From: Paracoccus fontiphilus
GTDB lineage: Bacteria; Pseudomonadota; Alphaproteobacteria; Rhodobacterales; Rhodobacteraceae
DNA: 64,000 bases
Reading direction: 5' to 3'
Assembly (NCBI RefSeq): GCF_017356265.1
Contig: NZ_JAFNAW010000016.1
Coordinates: forward strand, 1 to 64,000
The position numbers and the translations under genes were made by a program. This document shows, one piece after another, positions 1 to 6,861 of the stretch. The notes beneath the pieces are model-generated. The model was given only the letters and a program-made list of their open reading frames with translations. It ran no database searches and was not told where the DNA came from. Every line of letters begins with the position of its first letter. Within the stretch, counting starts at the first letter, position 1.

Positions 1-15
1 GTGTATAAGAGACAG
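1..15 (+). other. Residual Tn5/Nextera mosaic-end adapter
   Basis: The bases GTGTATAAGAGACAG are identical to the inner 15 bases of the 19-bp Tn5 mosaic end used in Nextera libraries. They sit exactly at the window edge and do not look like the surrounding GC-rich DNA. This is most simply untrimmed adapter at a contig end, not genomic sequence. Confidence 0.9.
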
Positions 16-162
16 CGCCGCATCGCCCAGCGGGCCGAAGCCGTCGGCGGCGGTCGCGAGGGCGGTCGCCGCCTCGGGGGCCACGGCATCCGTCGCCTGC
101 TGCGACAGGCCGGCGGTGGCGCTGCCCAGAAGCAGCGCGATTACCAGGGTTGCACGGGTCAT
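16..162 (-). CDS. Secreted hypothetical protein, 3' end missing (partial)
   Basis: The reverse strand starts with ATG at 162, preceded by a good GGAGG ribosome site about 6 bases upstream. It encodes 49 visible residues before running into the adapter. The N-terminus (MTRATLVIALLLGSATAGLS) is a typical Sec signal peptide: one Arg, a hydrophobic core of Leu/Ile/Val/Ala and small residues near the likely cleavage site. The remaining visible sequence is Ala-rich and gives no family. The gene is truncated by the contig edge, not by mutation. Function unknown; probably a small periplasmic or outer-envelope protein. Confidence 0.6.
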
Positions 163-273
163 CGTCGCCTCCACCGTTGATTGCTCCAGACTGCCCGTCA
201 AGGAGCATCGGCGCAAGGCTGGTACGCCGGTTCGGGAGGGGTCGCGTGCCGCCCGGACCGCCGGGGCGACCGT

Positions 274-513
274 TCAGGTTTCGCTTTGGTGCGGGTTCAG
301 GTCGTCCTGCTGGCGCCGTGTCAGCTCGGATTCGACCGTGCCGCGCCTGGCTTCGGGCGGGTCCTCGCGCAGGCGGTCCATCAGTGTCTCGTCATTGCCG
401 ATCTCGGTCCTGGCCTGTTCCCAATGCTCGGCGTGCTTGCCTTCGGGACGACCCTGTTCCTCCCACAACTGGTGGGCGCGTTGCCGAATCCTGTCGTCGT
501 GTTCAGTGGCCAT
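274..513 (-). CDS. DUF2934-type small hydrophilic protein
   Basis: This 79-aa protein starts at ATG 513 behind a strong GGAGGAG ribosome site. An upstream in-frame extension has no such site and was not used. Residues about 5-45 contain the DUF2934 pattern: a charged helix with RIRQRAHQLWEEQGRPEG followed by H-WEQA. The rest is acidic/basic, with no membrane segment and no catalytic motif. DUF2934 proteins are common small proteins of alphaproteobacteria with no known biochemical role, often near stress genes. A GGAAC-N16-TGTT element lies 31 bases upstream on this strand, which suggests stress-sigma control (inference). The gene is divergent from the 63-aa gene at 696. Confidence 0.75.
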   Translation of the reverse strand: MATEHDDRIRQRAHQLWEEQGRPEGKHAEHWEQARTEIGNDETLMDRLREDPPEARRGTVESELTRRQQDDLNPHQSET

Positions 514-541
514 GTCAGACTCCTCCAGAAAAGCCGGTTCT

Positions 542-566
542 GGAACATCGAACCGGGCAAAATGTT
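542..566 (+). promoter_or_regulatory. EcfG-type promoter, rightward
   Basis: GGAAC (542-546), 16 bases, then TGTT (563-566). This resembles the alphaproteobacterial EcfG consensus GGAAC-N16/17-CGTT. It lies about 130 bases before the 63-aa gene at 696. It overlaps a mirror-image copy on the other strand because the segment is a palindrome (GGAACAT...ATGTTCC). Confidence 0.5.
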
Positions 567-568
567 CC
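544..568 (-). promoter_or_regulatory. EcfG-type promoter, leftward
   Basis: On the reverse strand GGAAC (568-564), 16 bases, TGTT (547-544), ending 31 bases before the ATG of the DUF2934 gene. This is the same spacing to the start codon as at several other stress-type genes in the window. Confidence 0.6.
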
Positions 569-695
569 CGGTGAGGGACCGTCATCGCCCTTGCGCCGGA
601 AACCGGGGGTCCGGCATCCGGGAACAAACCCCTGCCCGATCGTGTTCGGCTTCCTGTCCGGTCGAAACGGCCGGCCACAAGCTAAGGAGGTCGAC

Positions 696-887
696 ATGGC
701 TGACGACAGGGAAACGATCCGGGACACCGGGAACGACGCGGCGGCGCAAAGGAAGGGCGGCGGCGTCCTGCCCGACGGCATCCGCGGCACGACGCGCGAC
801 ACCGGGCACACCATTCCCCAGGATGAACATGCCGGTTATCAGGACCCCACCAAGCCGGCCCCGCCCAGCGAAACGGACCGAACCTGA
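696..887 (+). CDS. Small disordered hydrophilic protein (63 aa)
   Basis: ATG at 696 follows a near-perfect AAGGAGG ribosome site. The 63-residue product is rich in Asp, Gly, Thr, Pro and charged residues, with repeated RDTG motifs (IRDTGNDA, TRDTGHTI). It has no hydrophobic segment and is probably intrinsically disordered. No family recognised. The strong ribosome site and the dyad right after the stop support a real gene. Its composition resembles the small hydrophilic proteins at 49375-49974, and like them it has an EcfG-like element upstream. A role as a hydrophilin-like stress protein is only inference. Confidence 0.65.
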   Translation: MADDRETIRDTGNDAAAQRKGGGVLPDGIRGTTRDTGHTIPQDEHAGYQDPTKPAPPSETDRT

Positions 888-888
888 C

Positions 889-905
889 CGGACGGGGCCC
901 GTCCG
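889..905 (+). terminator. Short GC dyad followed by T-rich stretch
   Basis: CGGACGGG-G-CCCGTCCG, a nearly perfect 8-bp dyad starting just after the stop codon at 887 and followed by ACTTTTCC. The central loop is very short, so the outer pairs would form the stem. Probably a weak intrinsic terminator between the 63-aa gene and the alcohol dehydrogenase. Confidence 0.5.
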
Positions 906-925
906 ACTTTTCCAAAGGATTTTGC

Positions 926-1984
926 ATGACCATTCTTGCCTATGGCACGCCTGCCGCCGACCAGCCGCTGGACCGCATGGAGATCACCCGCCGCGCGGTG
1001 GGCGCCCATGACGTGCGCATCGAGATCGTCTTTTGCGGCATCTGCCATTCCGACCTGCACCAGGCGCGCAGCGAATGGGCAGGCACGCTTTACCCCTGCG
1101 TGCCGGGCCACGAGATCGTCGGCCGCGTGGTGGAGGTCGGCGCCCATGTCACCGCCCACAATCCGGGCGACCTGGTCGGCGTCGGCTGCATCGTGGACAG
1201 TTGCAAGGACTGCCCCGACTGCGCCGAGGGGCTGGAGAACTATTGCGACGGCATGGTCGGCACCTACAACGGCCCCACCGCCGATGCGCCGGGCCACACG
1301 CTGGGCGGCTATTCGCAACAGATCGTGGTCCACGAGCGCTACGTCCTGAAGATCACCCACCCCGAGGATCAACTGGCCGCCGTGGCCCCGCTGCTGTGCG
1401 CGGGCATCACCACCTGGTCGCCCCTGCGCCACTGGGGCGCGGGGCCGGGCAAGAAGGTCGGCGTGGTGGGCATCGGGGGCCTCGGCCACATGGGCGTGAA
1501 GCTGGCGCACGCGATGGGCGCGCATGTGGTGGCCTTCACCACCTCGCCCGAGAAGACCGCCGACGCCAGGGCGCTCGGCGCCGACGAGGTGGTGGTGTCG
1601 CGCAACGCCGACGAGATGGCGGCGCACGCGCAAAGCTTCGACTTCATCCTGAACACGGTCGCGGCCCCCCATGACCTGGACGCGTTCCTGGCGCTACTCA
1701 AGCGTGACGGCACCATGACGCTGGTGGGCGCGCCCGCGACGCCGCACCCCTCGCCCAATGTCTTCAACCTGATCATGCGCCGCCGTTCCCTGGCGGGGTC
1801 GATGATCGGCGGCATCCCCGAGACGCAGGAGATGCTGGATTTCTGCGCGGAACACGGCATCACCGCCGACATCGAGATGATCCGCGCCGACGAGATCGAA
1901 CAAGCCTACGAGCGGATGCTGAAGGGCGACGTGAAATACCGCTTCGTCATGGACATCGCCACGATGGGCGGCCAGCGGGCCTGA
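926..1984 (+). CDS. Zinc-dependent NADP alcohol dehydrogenase, cinnamyl-ADH/YahK family
   Basis: This 352-aa medium-chain dehydrogenase reversibly reduces aldehydes to alcohols, probably with NADPH, in the cytoplasm. Catalytic-zinc ligands are visible in FCGICHSDLH (Cys37) and in PGHEIVG (His about 62). The structural zinc lobe is the spaced Cys cluster in DSCKDCPDCAEGLENYC. The Rossmann nucleotide motif GIGGLGHMGVK lies near residue 190. Length and motif order match YahK/CAD-type enzymes, which act broadly on aldehydes. ATG at 926 follows AAAGGA. It stands alone between a weak terminator and the DUF4142 gene. The physiological substrate cannot be read from sequence; detoxification of reactive aldehydes is plausible. 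Confidence 0.9.
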   Translation: MTILAYGTPAADQPLDRMEITRRAVGAHDVRIEIVFCGICHSDLHQARSEWAGTLYPCVPGHEIVGRVVEVGAHVTAHNPGDLVGVGCIVDSCKDCPDCAEGLENYCDGMVGTYNGPTADAPGHTLGGYSQQIVVHERYVLKITHPEDQLAAVAPLLCAGITTWSPLRHWGAGPGKKVGVVGIGGLGHMGVKLAHAMGAHVVAFTTSPEKTADARALGADEVVVSRNADEMAAHAQSFDFILNTVAAPHDLDAFLALLKRDGTMTLVGAPATPHPSPNVFNLIMRRRSLAGSMIGGIPETQEMLDFCAEHGITADIEMIRADEIEQAYERMLKGDVKYRFVMDIATMGGQRA

Positions 1985-2095
1985 CCGTCACGGGTCCCCG
2001 GCTCTCGTCAAGCAGGGTGGCGGCCGCCATCGAGGATCTTCCATGGCGGCCGGTTTCCCGTGCCCGTTCCTGTTCATTAGCAAAAATCAACATGC

Positions 2096-2120
2096 GGAAC
2101 ATAACCGCCTCGGGCCTGTT
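2096..2120 (+). promoter_or_regulatory. EcfG-type promoter before DUF4142 gene
   Basis: GGAAC (2096-2100), 16 bases, TGTT (2117-2120), ending 30 bases before the ATG at 2151. Confidence 0.6.
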
Positions 2121-2150
2121 GGCGTGCTGTCCCATGACAGGAGACCGAGG

Positions 2151-2636
2151 ATGGAACGTAGAACGCTTTTCGCCGCCGGCGCCCTTGCCGCCGTGATGCC
2201 CGTCGCCAAGCTCGCCTTTGCGCAAGCCGCCCCCGACGCGGAAAAGCAGGACATCCTGCTGGCCGGCAACTTCTCTCTCATGACCAGCCGCCTGGCCGCC
2301 GACCGGGCGACCGACCCGGCCGTCAAGGCCTTCGCCACCCTCGAGGTGTCCGAGCAGGAAGCCGTAGCCTTGGCCTTCGGCGCATCGCCGTCAGAGCAGT
2401 TGACGACCGAACACGCCGCCATGCTGGAGGAACTGACCGCCCTTCCGGCCGGGCCCGAGTTCGACATGAAATACCTTGAAGGGCAGATGACCGGCCACGA
2501 ACAACTGCACGCCCTTCACTCTACCTATGCCGCAAGCGGCGGCGATCCCAAGGCCCAGGGCGCCTCGATCGTGGCGGTGCCGGCCATCGATTCCCACATG
2601 TCGATGCTGCGCGCCATCCAGCAGCGGATGGGCTGA
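2151..2636 (+). CDS. DUF4142 family exported ferritin-like protein
   Basis: This 161-aa protein begins MERRTLFAAGALAAVM, an export signal with a twin-arginine pair followed by a hydrophobic Ala-rich core. Cleavage is likely after AFAQA. The mature part is helical and matches DUF4142: an opening F-LM-S-LA region, a helix containing KAFATLEVSEQE, and a C-terminal helix with DSHMSMLRAIQ. Members of this family are predicted four-helix ferritin-like periplasmic proteins of unknown function, often induced by stress. The start was chosen because the signal begins there and a GGAGACCGAGG site precedes it; the longer upstream reading has neither. It probably forms an operon with the patatin gene 5 bases downstream. 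Confidence 0.8.
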   Translation: MERRTLFAAGALAAVMPVAKLAFAQAAPDAEKQDILLAGNFSLMTSRLAADRATDPAVKAFATLEVSEQEAVALAFGASPSEQLTTEHAAMLEELTALPAGPEFDMKYLEGQMTGHEQLHALHSTYAASGGDPKAQGASIVAVPAIDSHMSMLRAIQQRMG

Positions 2637-2640
2637 CCGC

Positions 2641-3543
2641 GTGGAAACCTGGCTCTGCTTTGCCGGCGGGAACGCACTTGGCGCCTTCCACGTCGGCGCC
2701 TGGCAGGCCATCGAGGCGTCCGGGCTGCGCGTCACGCGCATGGCGGGCGCCTCGATCGGCGCGATTGTCGCGGCCCTGATCGCCGGCAATTCACCGGACC
2801 GGCGCAGCGAGGCGCTGGGGCGGTTCCTGTCGCTGATCGGCGAACGGCGGGCCTTTCTGGGCAGGCGAACCGCTGTCACCCGGACCCTGGCCTGGGGCCA
2901 TCCGTCCCTGTTCGTGCCCGCCTGGCCGGGCGCCTTCGAGATCCTTCCCGGAATGCCCCCCGACAACGCGCTGTTCCGCCGGCAGCGGATGCAGCGCCTG
3001 CTGGAGGGGATGATCGACTTCGACCGCCTGAACGGGGGCGACATCGAGGTGACGCTGACAGCCCTGGACGCCGAGACCGGAAGGATTGTCGCCTTCCGCA
3101 ACAGCGAGGCGCCATTGACGGTGGACCACGTCATGGCCAGCACCGCCCTGCCGATCCTGTTCAGCCCGGTGGAGATCGGCGGCAGCCATTTCTTCGATCC
3201 GGGCACATGCGAGAACCTGCCGCTGCGGCCCCTTCTGGACCGACCCGGCGATGCCCTGATCCTGGCGCTGGATCTCTATGAACTTCGCAAGCCGCTGTCC
3301 CGCACCATGGACGGCATTGCCTGCCGCGCGCAGGAGTTGGTCTTCGCCGGGCAGTCCGCCCGCATCATCGACAGCTGCAACCTTCGGGACCGCCGGTTCC
3401 GGCACATCGTCCTGACGGACCCGGAGGACGGTTTCGCAGGCAAGGCCTTCGACTATGGCCTGGACAGGCTTGAACACCGGATGCGCCTGGGACGCCAGCT
3501 GACCGAAGACGGCCTGCGCGACCTGGCGTCCGTCCCGGCCTGA
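2641..3543 (+). CDS. Patatin-like phospholipase
   Basis: This 300-aa protein starts at GTG 2641, placing the patatin core at the very N-terminus. The Gly-rich oxyanion-hole loop is GGNALGAFHVGA (about residues 9-20). The nucleophile elbow is GASIG (Ser near residue 40). The catalytic Asp lies in FFDPGTCENLPL near residue 190. This Ser-Asp dyad hydrolyses acyl groups from phospholipids or other lipids. No signal peptide or membrane helix is evident, so action is probably cytoplasmic or peripheral to the inner membrane. It follows DUF4142 by 4 bases and is likely co-transcribed from the promoter at 2096. Substrate unknown. Confidence 0.88.
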   Translation: METWLCFAGGNALGAFHVGAWQAIEASGLRVTRMAGASIGAIVAALIAGNSPDRRSEALGRFLSLIGERRAFLGRRTAVTRTLAWGHPSLFVPAWPGAFEILPGMPPDNALFRRQRMQRLLEGMIDFDRLNGGDIEVTLTALDAETGRIVAFRNSEAPLTVDHVMASTALPILFSPVEIGGSHFFDPGTCENLPLRPLLDRPGDALILALDLYELRKPLSRTMDGIACRAQELVFAGQSARIIDSCNLRDRRFRHIVLTDPEDGFAGKAFDYGLDRLEHRMRLGRQLTEDGLRDLASVPA

Positions 3544-3621
3544 CGCAATCCCGACTGTCCAGACGCGGACACCGCCTTGCGGGCGACCGGGATGATAAAG
3601 GTTTAAGGCGGGCCCGATGCG

Positions 3622-3646
3622 GGAACAAGCACGGCACAGGCCGGTT
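3622..3646 (+). promoter_or_regulatory. EcfG-type promoter before Mn-catalase
   Basis: GGAAC (3622-3626), 16 bases, GGTT (3643-3646), about 96 bases before the ATG at 3743. The -10 base is G instead of C, so the match is weaker. The downstream gene, an Mn-catalase, is a typical general stress response target. Confidence 0.45.
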
Positions 3647-3742
3647 GCACAAGGGCCGCAGCGGGGCAGGCGCCAGGCGCCACCCGATCCCCAGCACACA
3701 AGGACGCGGCACATCCCTCATGCCACAAAGCAGGAAACCGTG

Positions 3743-4573
3743 ATGTTCTATACCGACAACAAGCTGCAATATCCCGTTCGCGTCGACAGCCCGAATCCGC
3801 TTTTTGCCCGTGCCCTTCAACAGGCCATCGGCGGCGTCGAGGGCGAGATCCGCGTGGCGATGCAATACTTCTTCCAGGCTTGCGGCGCGCGCGGCAACCC
3901 CAAGTTCCGCGACCTTCTGATGAACACCGCGGCCGAGGAACTGGGCCATATCGAGATGCTGGCCACCGCCGTCGCCATGAACCTGGAAGGCGCCCCCTTG
4001 TCGATGAAAGAGGAAATGGCCGCCACCGACCGCGCGGTGGGCGCGATCATGGGGGGCATGAACCTCAAGAACCTTCTGTCGGCGGGTCTGTCGGCCATGC
4101 CGGTGGACAGCGACGGCGTGCCCTTCGACATGTCCCACATCTATGCCAGCGGCAACATCGCCGCCGACATGACCGCCAATGTCGCCGCCGAATCGACGGG
4201 CCGGACGCTGGCCGTGCGTCTTTACAACATGACCGACGACGCGGGCATGAAGGACATGCTGCAATACCTGATCGCCCGCGACACGATGCACCAGAACCAG
4301 TGGCTGGCCGCGCTGGAGGAACTGGGCGGCATGACCGGCGCCTTCCCGATCCCCAACAGCCATCCGCAGGCCGAGGAAAAGACCGAGTTCAGCTACGCCT
4401 ACCTGGGCTTCCAGGCGGATGGCAGCGCGCCGGCGCCCGGCCGCTGGGGCGAGGGCCCGTCGATCGACGGCAAGGGCACCTTCACCACGGGCAAGCTGCA
4501 CCCCTCGGACCAGGTGCCGAACCTGGGCATGGCCAAGCCCAAAAGCGGCGCGCAGTCCGAGCAGATCGGCTGA
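3743..4573 (+). CDS. Manganese (non-haem) catalase
   Basis: This 276-aa protein decomposes hydrogen peroxide at a dimanganese centre. The ferritin-like four-helix core carries the expected metal-ligand helices: VEGEIRVAMQYFFQ (Glu near 35), AAEELGHIEM (Glu-x-x-His), and the later AESTGRTLAVRLYNM and RDTMHQNQWLAALEEL helices supplying Glu and His. The C-terminal third is the usual extended arm. Length is normal for the family. ATG at 3743 was preferred over upstream in-frame starts because MFYTDNKLQYPV is the conserved family N-terminus. It is followed by a strong hairpin, so it is probably monocistronic. Cytoplasmic. Confidence 0.93.
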   Translation: MFYTDNKLQYPVRVDSPNPLFARALQQAIGGVEGEIRVAMQYFFQACGARGNPKFRDLLMNTAAEELGHIEMLATAVAMNLEGAPLSMKEEMAATDRAVGAIMGGMNLKNLLSAGLSAMPVDSDGVPFDMSHIYASGNIAADMTANVAAESTGRTLAVRLYNMTDDAGMKDMLQYLIARDTMHQNQWLAALEELGGMTGAFPIPNSHPQAEEKTEFSYAYLGFQADGSAPAPGRWGEGPSIDGKGTFTTGKLHPSDQVPNLGMAKPKSGAQSEQIG

Positions 4574-4581
4574 GATCGTCC

Positions 4582-4603
4582 GGGGCCGCCAGCCGGCGGC
4601 CCC
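4582..4603 (+). terminator. Strong GC hairpin after Mn-catalase
   Basis: GGGGCCGCC, loop AGCC, GGCGGCCCC: nine perfect pairs starting 9 bases after the stop codon, followed by only two T residues. Probably an intrinsic terminator or 3'-end stabiliser. Confidence 0.65.
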
Positions 4604-4678
4604 TTCAACACTTCGGCTCGCTCCGGTATGGCTTTGCTGATGGCCCCCATCGCGGGCGGGCAAGGAAAGGCCGGAACG

Positions 4679-5374
4679 ATGACGGACAGTCCTGATCGTG
4701 ACGGCGTGGCGGTTGTCATCGGCGCATCGGGCGGCATCGGTGCCGCGATCCTGGACCGGCTGCGGGATCGCGGCCGATTTCATGCGGCAATCGGGTTCTC
4801 GCGTCCCGAACTGGATCTCACGGACGAGGCCAGCATTGCCCGTGCCGCGCGGGTGGTGGCCGATGCCGGGGTTCCTTCGATGATCGTGGTCGCGACGGGC
4901 GTCCTGCACCGTCCGGGGATGGAGCCCGAAAAGACCATCCGCGCCCTGGACGCCGGCGCGATGGCCGCAGCCTTTGCCGTGAACGCCATCGGTCCCGCGC
5001 TGGTCCTGCGCCACTTCCTGCCGGTGATGCCCCGGGAACGCCGGGTGGTCTTTGCCGTCCTTTCGGCCAAGGTGGGCAGCATCGGGGACAATCGCCTGGG
5101 CGGCTGGTATTCCTATCGCGCGTCCAAGGCCGCGCTGAACCAGATCCTGCGCACGGCCGCGGTGGAACTGCGCCGCACACATCCCAGGGCGATCTGCGTG
5201 GCCTTCCATCCCGGCACGGTCTCGACCGGCCTGTCCCGAAAGTTCGCCAAGACCGGGCTGCAGGTCCAGGAACCCGCCGAAGCGGCAGCCGCGCTGCTTG
5301 ACACCATCGACCACCTGGAACCGAGCCACAGCGGCAGCTTCCTGGACCGGTTCGGCAGTCCCTTGCCCTGGTAG
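4679..5374 (+). CDS. Short-chain dehydrogenase/reductase, CsgA-like
   Basis: This 231-aa SDR has the NAD(P)-binding motif GASGGIG near residue 17 and the catalytic YSYRASKAALN (Tyr-x-x-x-Lys) near residue 143. A Ser-containing strand (VLSAKVG) lies upstream of the Tyr. The region GTVSTGLSRKF after the active site is typical of the C-factor (CsgA)/YciK-like subgroup. ATG 4679 follows AAGGAAAGG; the earlier in-frame ATG lacks a ribosome site. Cytoplasmic oxidoreductase of unknown substrate. It lies between the Mn-catalase and an integrase-like gene, with no strong clue to pathway. Confidence 0.85.
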   Translation: MTDSPDRDGVAVVIGASGGIGAAILDRLRDRGRFHAAIGFSRPELDLTDEASIARAARVVADAGVPSMIVVATGVLHRPGMEPEKTIRALDAGAMAAAFAVNAIGPALVLRHFLPVMPRERRVVFAVLSAKVGSIGDNRLGGWYSYRASKAALNQILRTAAVELRRTHPRAICVAFHPGTVSTGLSRKFAKTGLQVQEPAEAAAALLDTIDHLEPSHSGSFLDRFGSPLPW

Positions 5375-5412
5375 GGTTGCACCGGCCCCGCGATCCGCCG
5401 CATCCTGTCGCC

Positions 5413-6447
5413 ATGGACCTGCCCCTTGCCCCCCTGTCCCTGTCCGCCGACCAGGCCGACGCGCTGAGCGCGCTTTACCGGCGCGGCACGCCCGCCAATA
5501 CGCTGCGGGCCTGGGAACGCGATCTCGCCTATATCGCCGCGTGGAAGCAGGCGGCCCTGGACCGGCCGCTCGACTGGCCGGAATCCGAGGCGGTGGCCCT
5601 GCGCTTCCTGCTGGATCATTCGCAGGACCTGACCGACACGCCCGGCGCGGCGCGGGACGCAGCCCTCGTGCTTGTCGCGGGGGGGCTGCGGCGGTCGCTG
5701 GCCTGCCCCGCGCCCGCGACGCTGGACCGGCGCATCGCCAGCTGGCGGGCCTTTCACCGGATGCAGAACCTGCCCTCGCCCTTCGATGCGCCGCTTGTCT
5801 CGCAGGCGCGCGCCCGGGCGCGGCGCGCGGCGGCACGGCCAAGGGCGCGCAAGTCCGGCAACCCGATCACCCGCCCCGTGCTGGAGGCGATGCTGGCCAC
5901 CTGCGATCACAGCCACCGCGGATTGCGCGACAAGGCCGTGCTGATGCTGGGCTGGGCCTCGGGCGGGCGCCGCCGGTCCGAGATTTCGGCCCTGAACCTC
6001 GACGACGTGGACAGCCGCGACTTCGATGCGCGGGGTTTGCTGCGGGTCCGGCTGCTTTCGACCAAGACCACCGGCCCCGACCTGGCCCCGCGCCTGCCGC
6101 TGAAGGGCCGCCCGGCCCGCGCGGTGATGGCCTGGATCACGGTGGCCCGGGTCGAAAACGGCCCCCTGTTCCGCCCCGTCAGCCTGTCCGACCGGGTGCT
6201 GAAGCGCCGCCTTGGGCCCGAAGGGGTCCGCGAGATCATCCGCCACCGGCTGGTTCTGGCGGGCTATCCCCCCGATTTCGCAAGCGCGCACGGGCTGCGG
6301 TCAGGCTTTCTGACCCAGGCCGCCCTTGACGGCGCACCGCTTCCCGCCGCCATGGCCCTGTCGCTGCACCGCAGCCCGGCGCAGGCCCAGCGCTACTACG
6401 CGGATGTCGAGATCGCCGACAATCCGGCTACGAACCTTCTGGGCTGA
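5413..6447 (+). CDS. Tyrosine recombinase / phage integrase family protein
   Basis: This 344-aa protein has the N-terminal SAM-like DNA-binding domain (about 1-135, including TPANTLRAWERDLAYIAAWK) and the catalytic domain (about 155-340). All catalytic positions are recognisable: Arg in RRRSEISALNL, Lys in STKTTGPDL, His-x-x-Arg in AHGLRSGF, His in LSLHRSP and the nucleophilic Tyr in QRYYADV. It therefore looks active. No att-like repeat, tRNA or phage gene was seen nearby, so it may be a chromosomally resident recombinase. ATG 5413 was chosen over an upstream TTG. Confidence 0.85.
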   Translation: MDLPLAPLSLSADQADALSALYRRGTPANTLRAWERDLAYIAAWKQAALDRPLDWPESEAVALRFLLDHSQDLTDTPGAARDAALVLVAGGLRRSLACPAPATLDRRIASWRAFHRMQNLPSPFDAPLVSQARARARRAAARPRARKSGNPITRPVLEAMLATCDHSHRGLRDKAVLMLGWASGGRRRSEISALNLDDVDSRDFDARGLLRVRLLSTKTTGPDLAPRLPLKGRPARAVMAWITVARVENGPLFRPVSLSDRVLKRRLGPEGVREIIRHRLVLAGYPPDFASAHGLRSGFLTQAALDGAPLPAAMALSLHRSPAQAQRYYADVEIADNPATNLLG

Positions 6448-6490
6448 CCCGACCGATCCCTGTCCCCTTGGCATCCCGGCCTTGGCGTCG

Positions 6491-6516
6491 GGAACACCCG
6501 GGGCGGTCTCCGGGTT
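6491..6516 (+). promoter_or_regulatory. EcfG-type promoter before 88-aa gene
   Basis: GGAAC (6491-6495), 17 bases, GGTT (6513-6516), 29 bases before ATG 6546. Spacing is as at other sites in the window; the -10 has G for C. Confidence 0.45.
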
Positions 6517-6545
6517 GTCCCGTCAGCCACGGATGGGAGACGCAG

Positions 6546-6812
6546 ATGACCAAGGCCACACTGACACTCGACGGCCTGCCGCCCCTTGACGGGACGGCCG
6601 AGGCCGGCGGCGATTACATCCGGTTCCGGACCGAGGCCGGGGTCGACGCCGAAGGCCTTGACCGGCTTCACAAGGGCGAGATCGAGATCGACGGCAAGAC
6701 CGAAAGGGTCATGGTCAAGAACATCCAGCCCCAGGACCGGGATTTTGCCGGGACCGGGGGTGCCACGCCGCTGGAAGTGACCTTGCAGCGCTTCCAGCCC
6801 TCGTCGGTCTGA
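6546..6812 (+). CDS. Small hypothetical protein (88 aa)
   Basis: ATG 6546 follows GGGAGACGCAG. The product is soluble and moderately acidic. It has a short beta-rich look (TKATLTLDG, DYIRFRTEAG, EIEIDGKTERVMVKNI) and no signal peptide or cysteine. No family recognised. The strong start context and the EcfG-like element 29 bases upstream support expression. It precedes the Tat-exported oxidoreductase by 49 bases and may be co-transcribed with it. Function unknown. Confidence 0.6.
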   Translation: MTKATLTLDGLPPLDGTAEAGGDYIRFRTEAGVDAEGLDRLHKGEIEIDGKTERVMVKNIQPQDRDFAGTGGATPLEVTLQRFQPSSV

Positions 6813-6861
6813 TCCTGTTCCCCGCCCCCTTTTGGACCGGCCTGCCAATCACGGAGCTCTG

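Noticed and set aside
3365-5842. An 825-residue reverse-strand open frame
   Set aside because: It lies opposite the Mn-catalase, SDR and integrase genes, has low-complexity Arg/Ala/Gly composition and no domain. It is a shadow of high-GC coding DNA.
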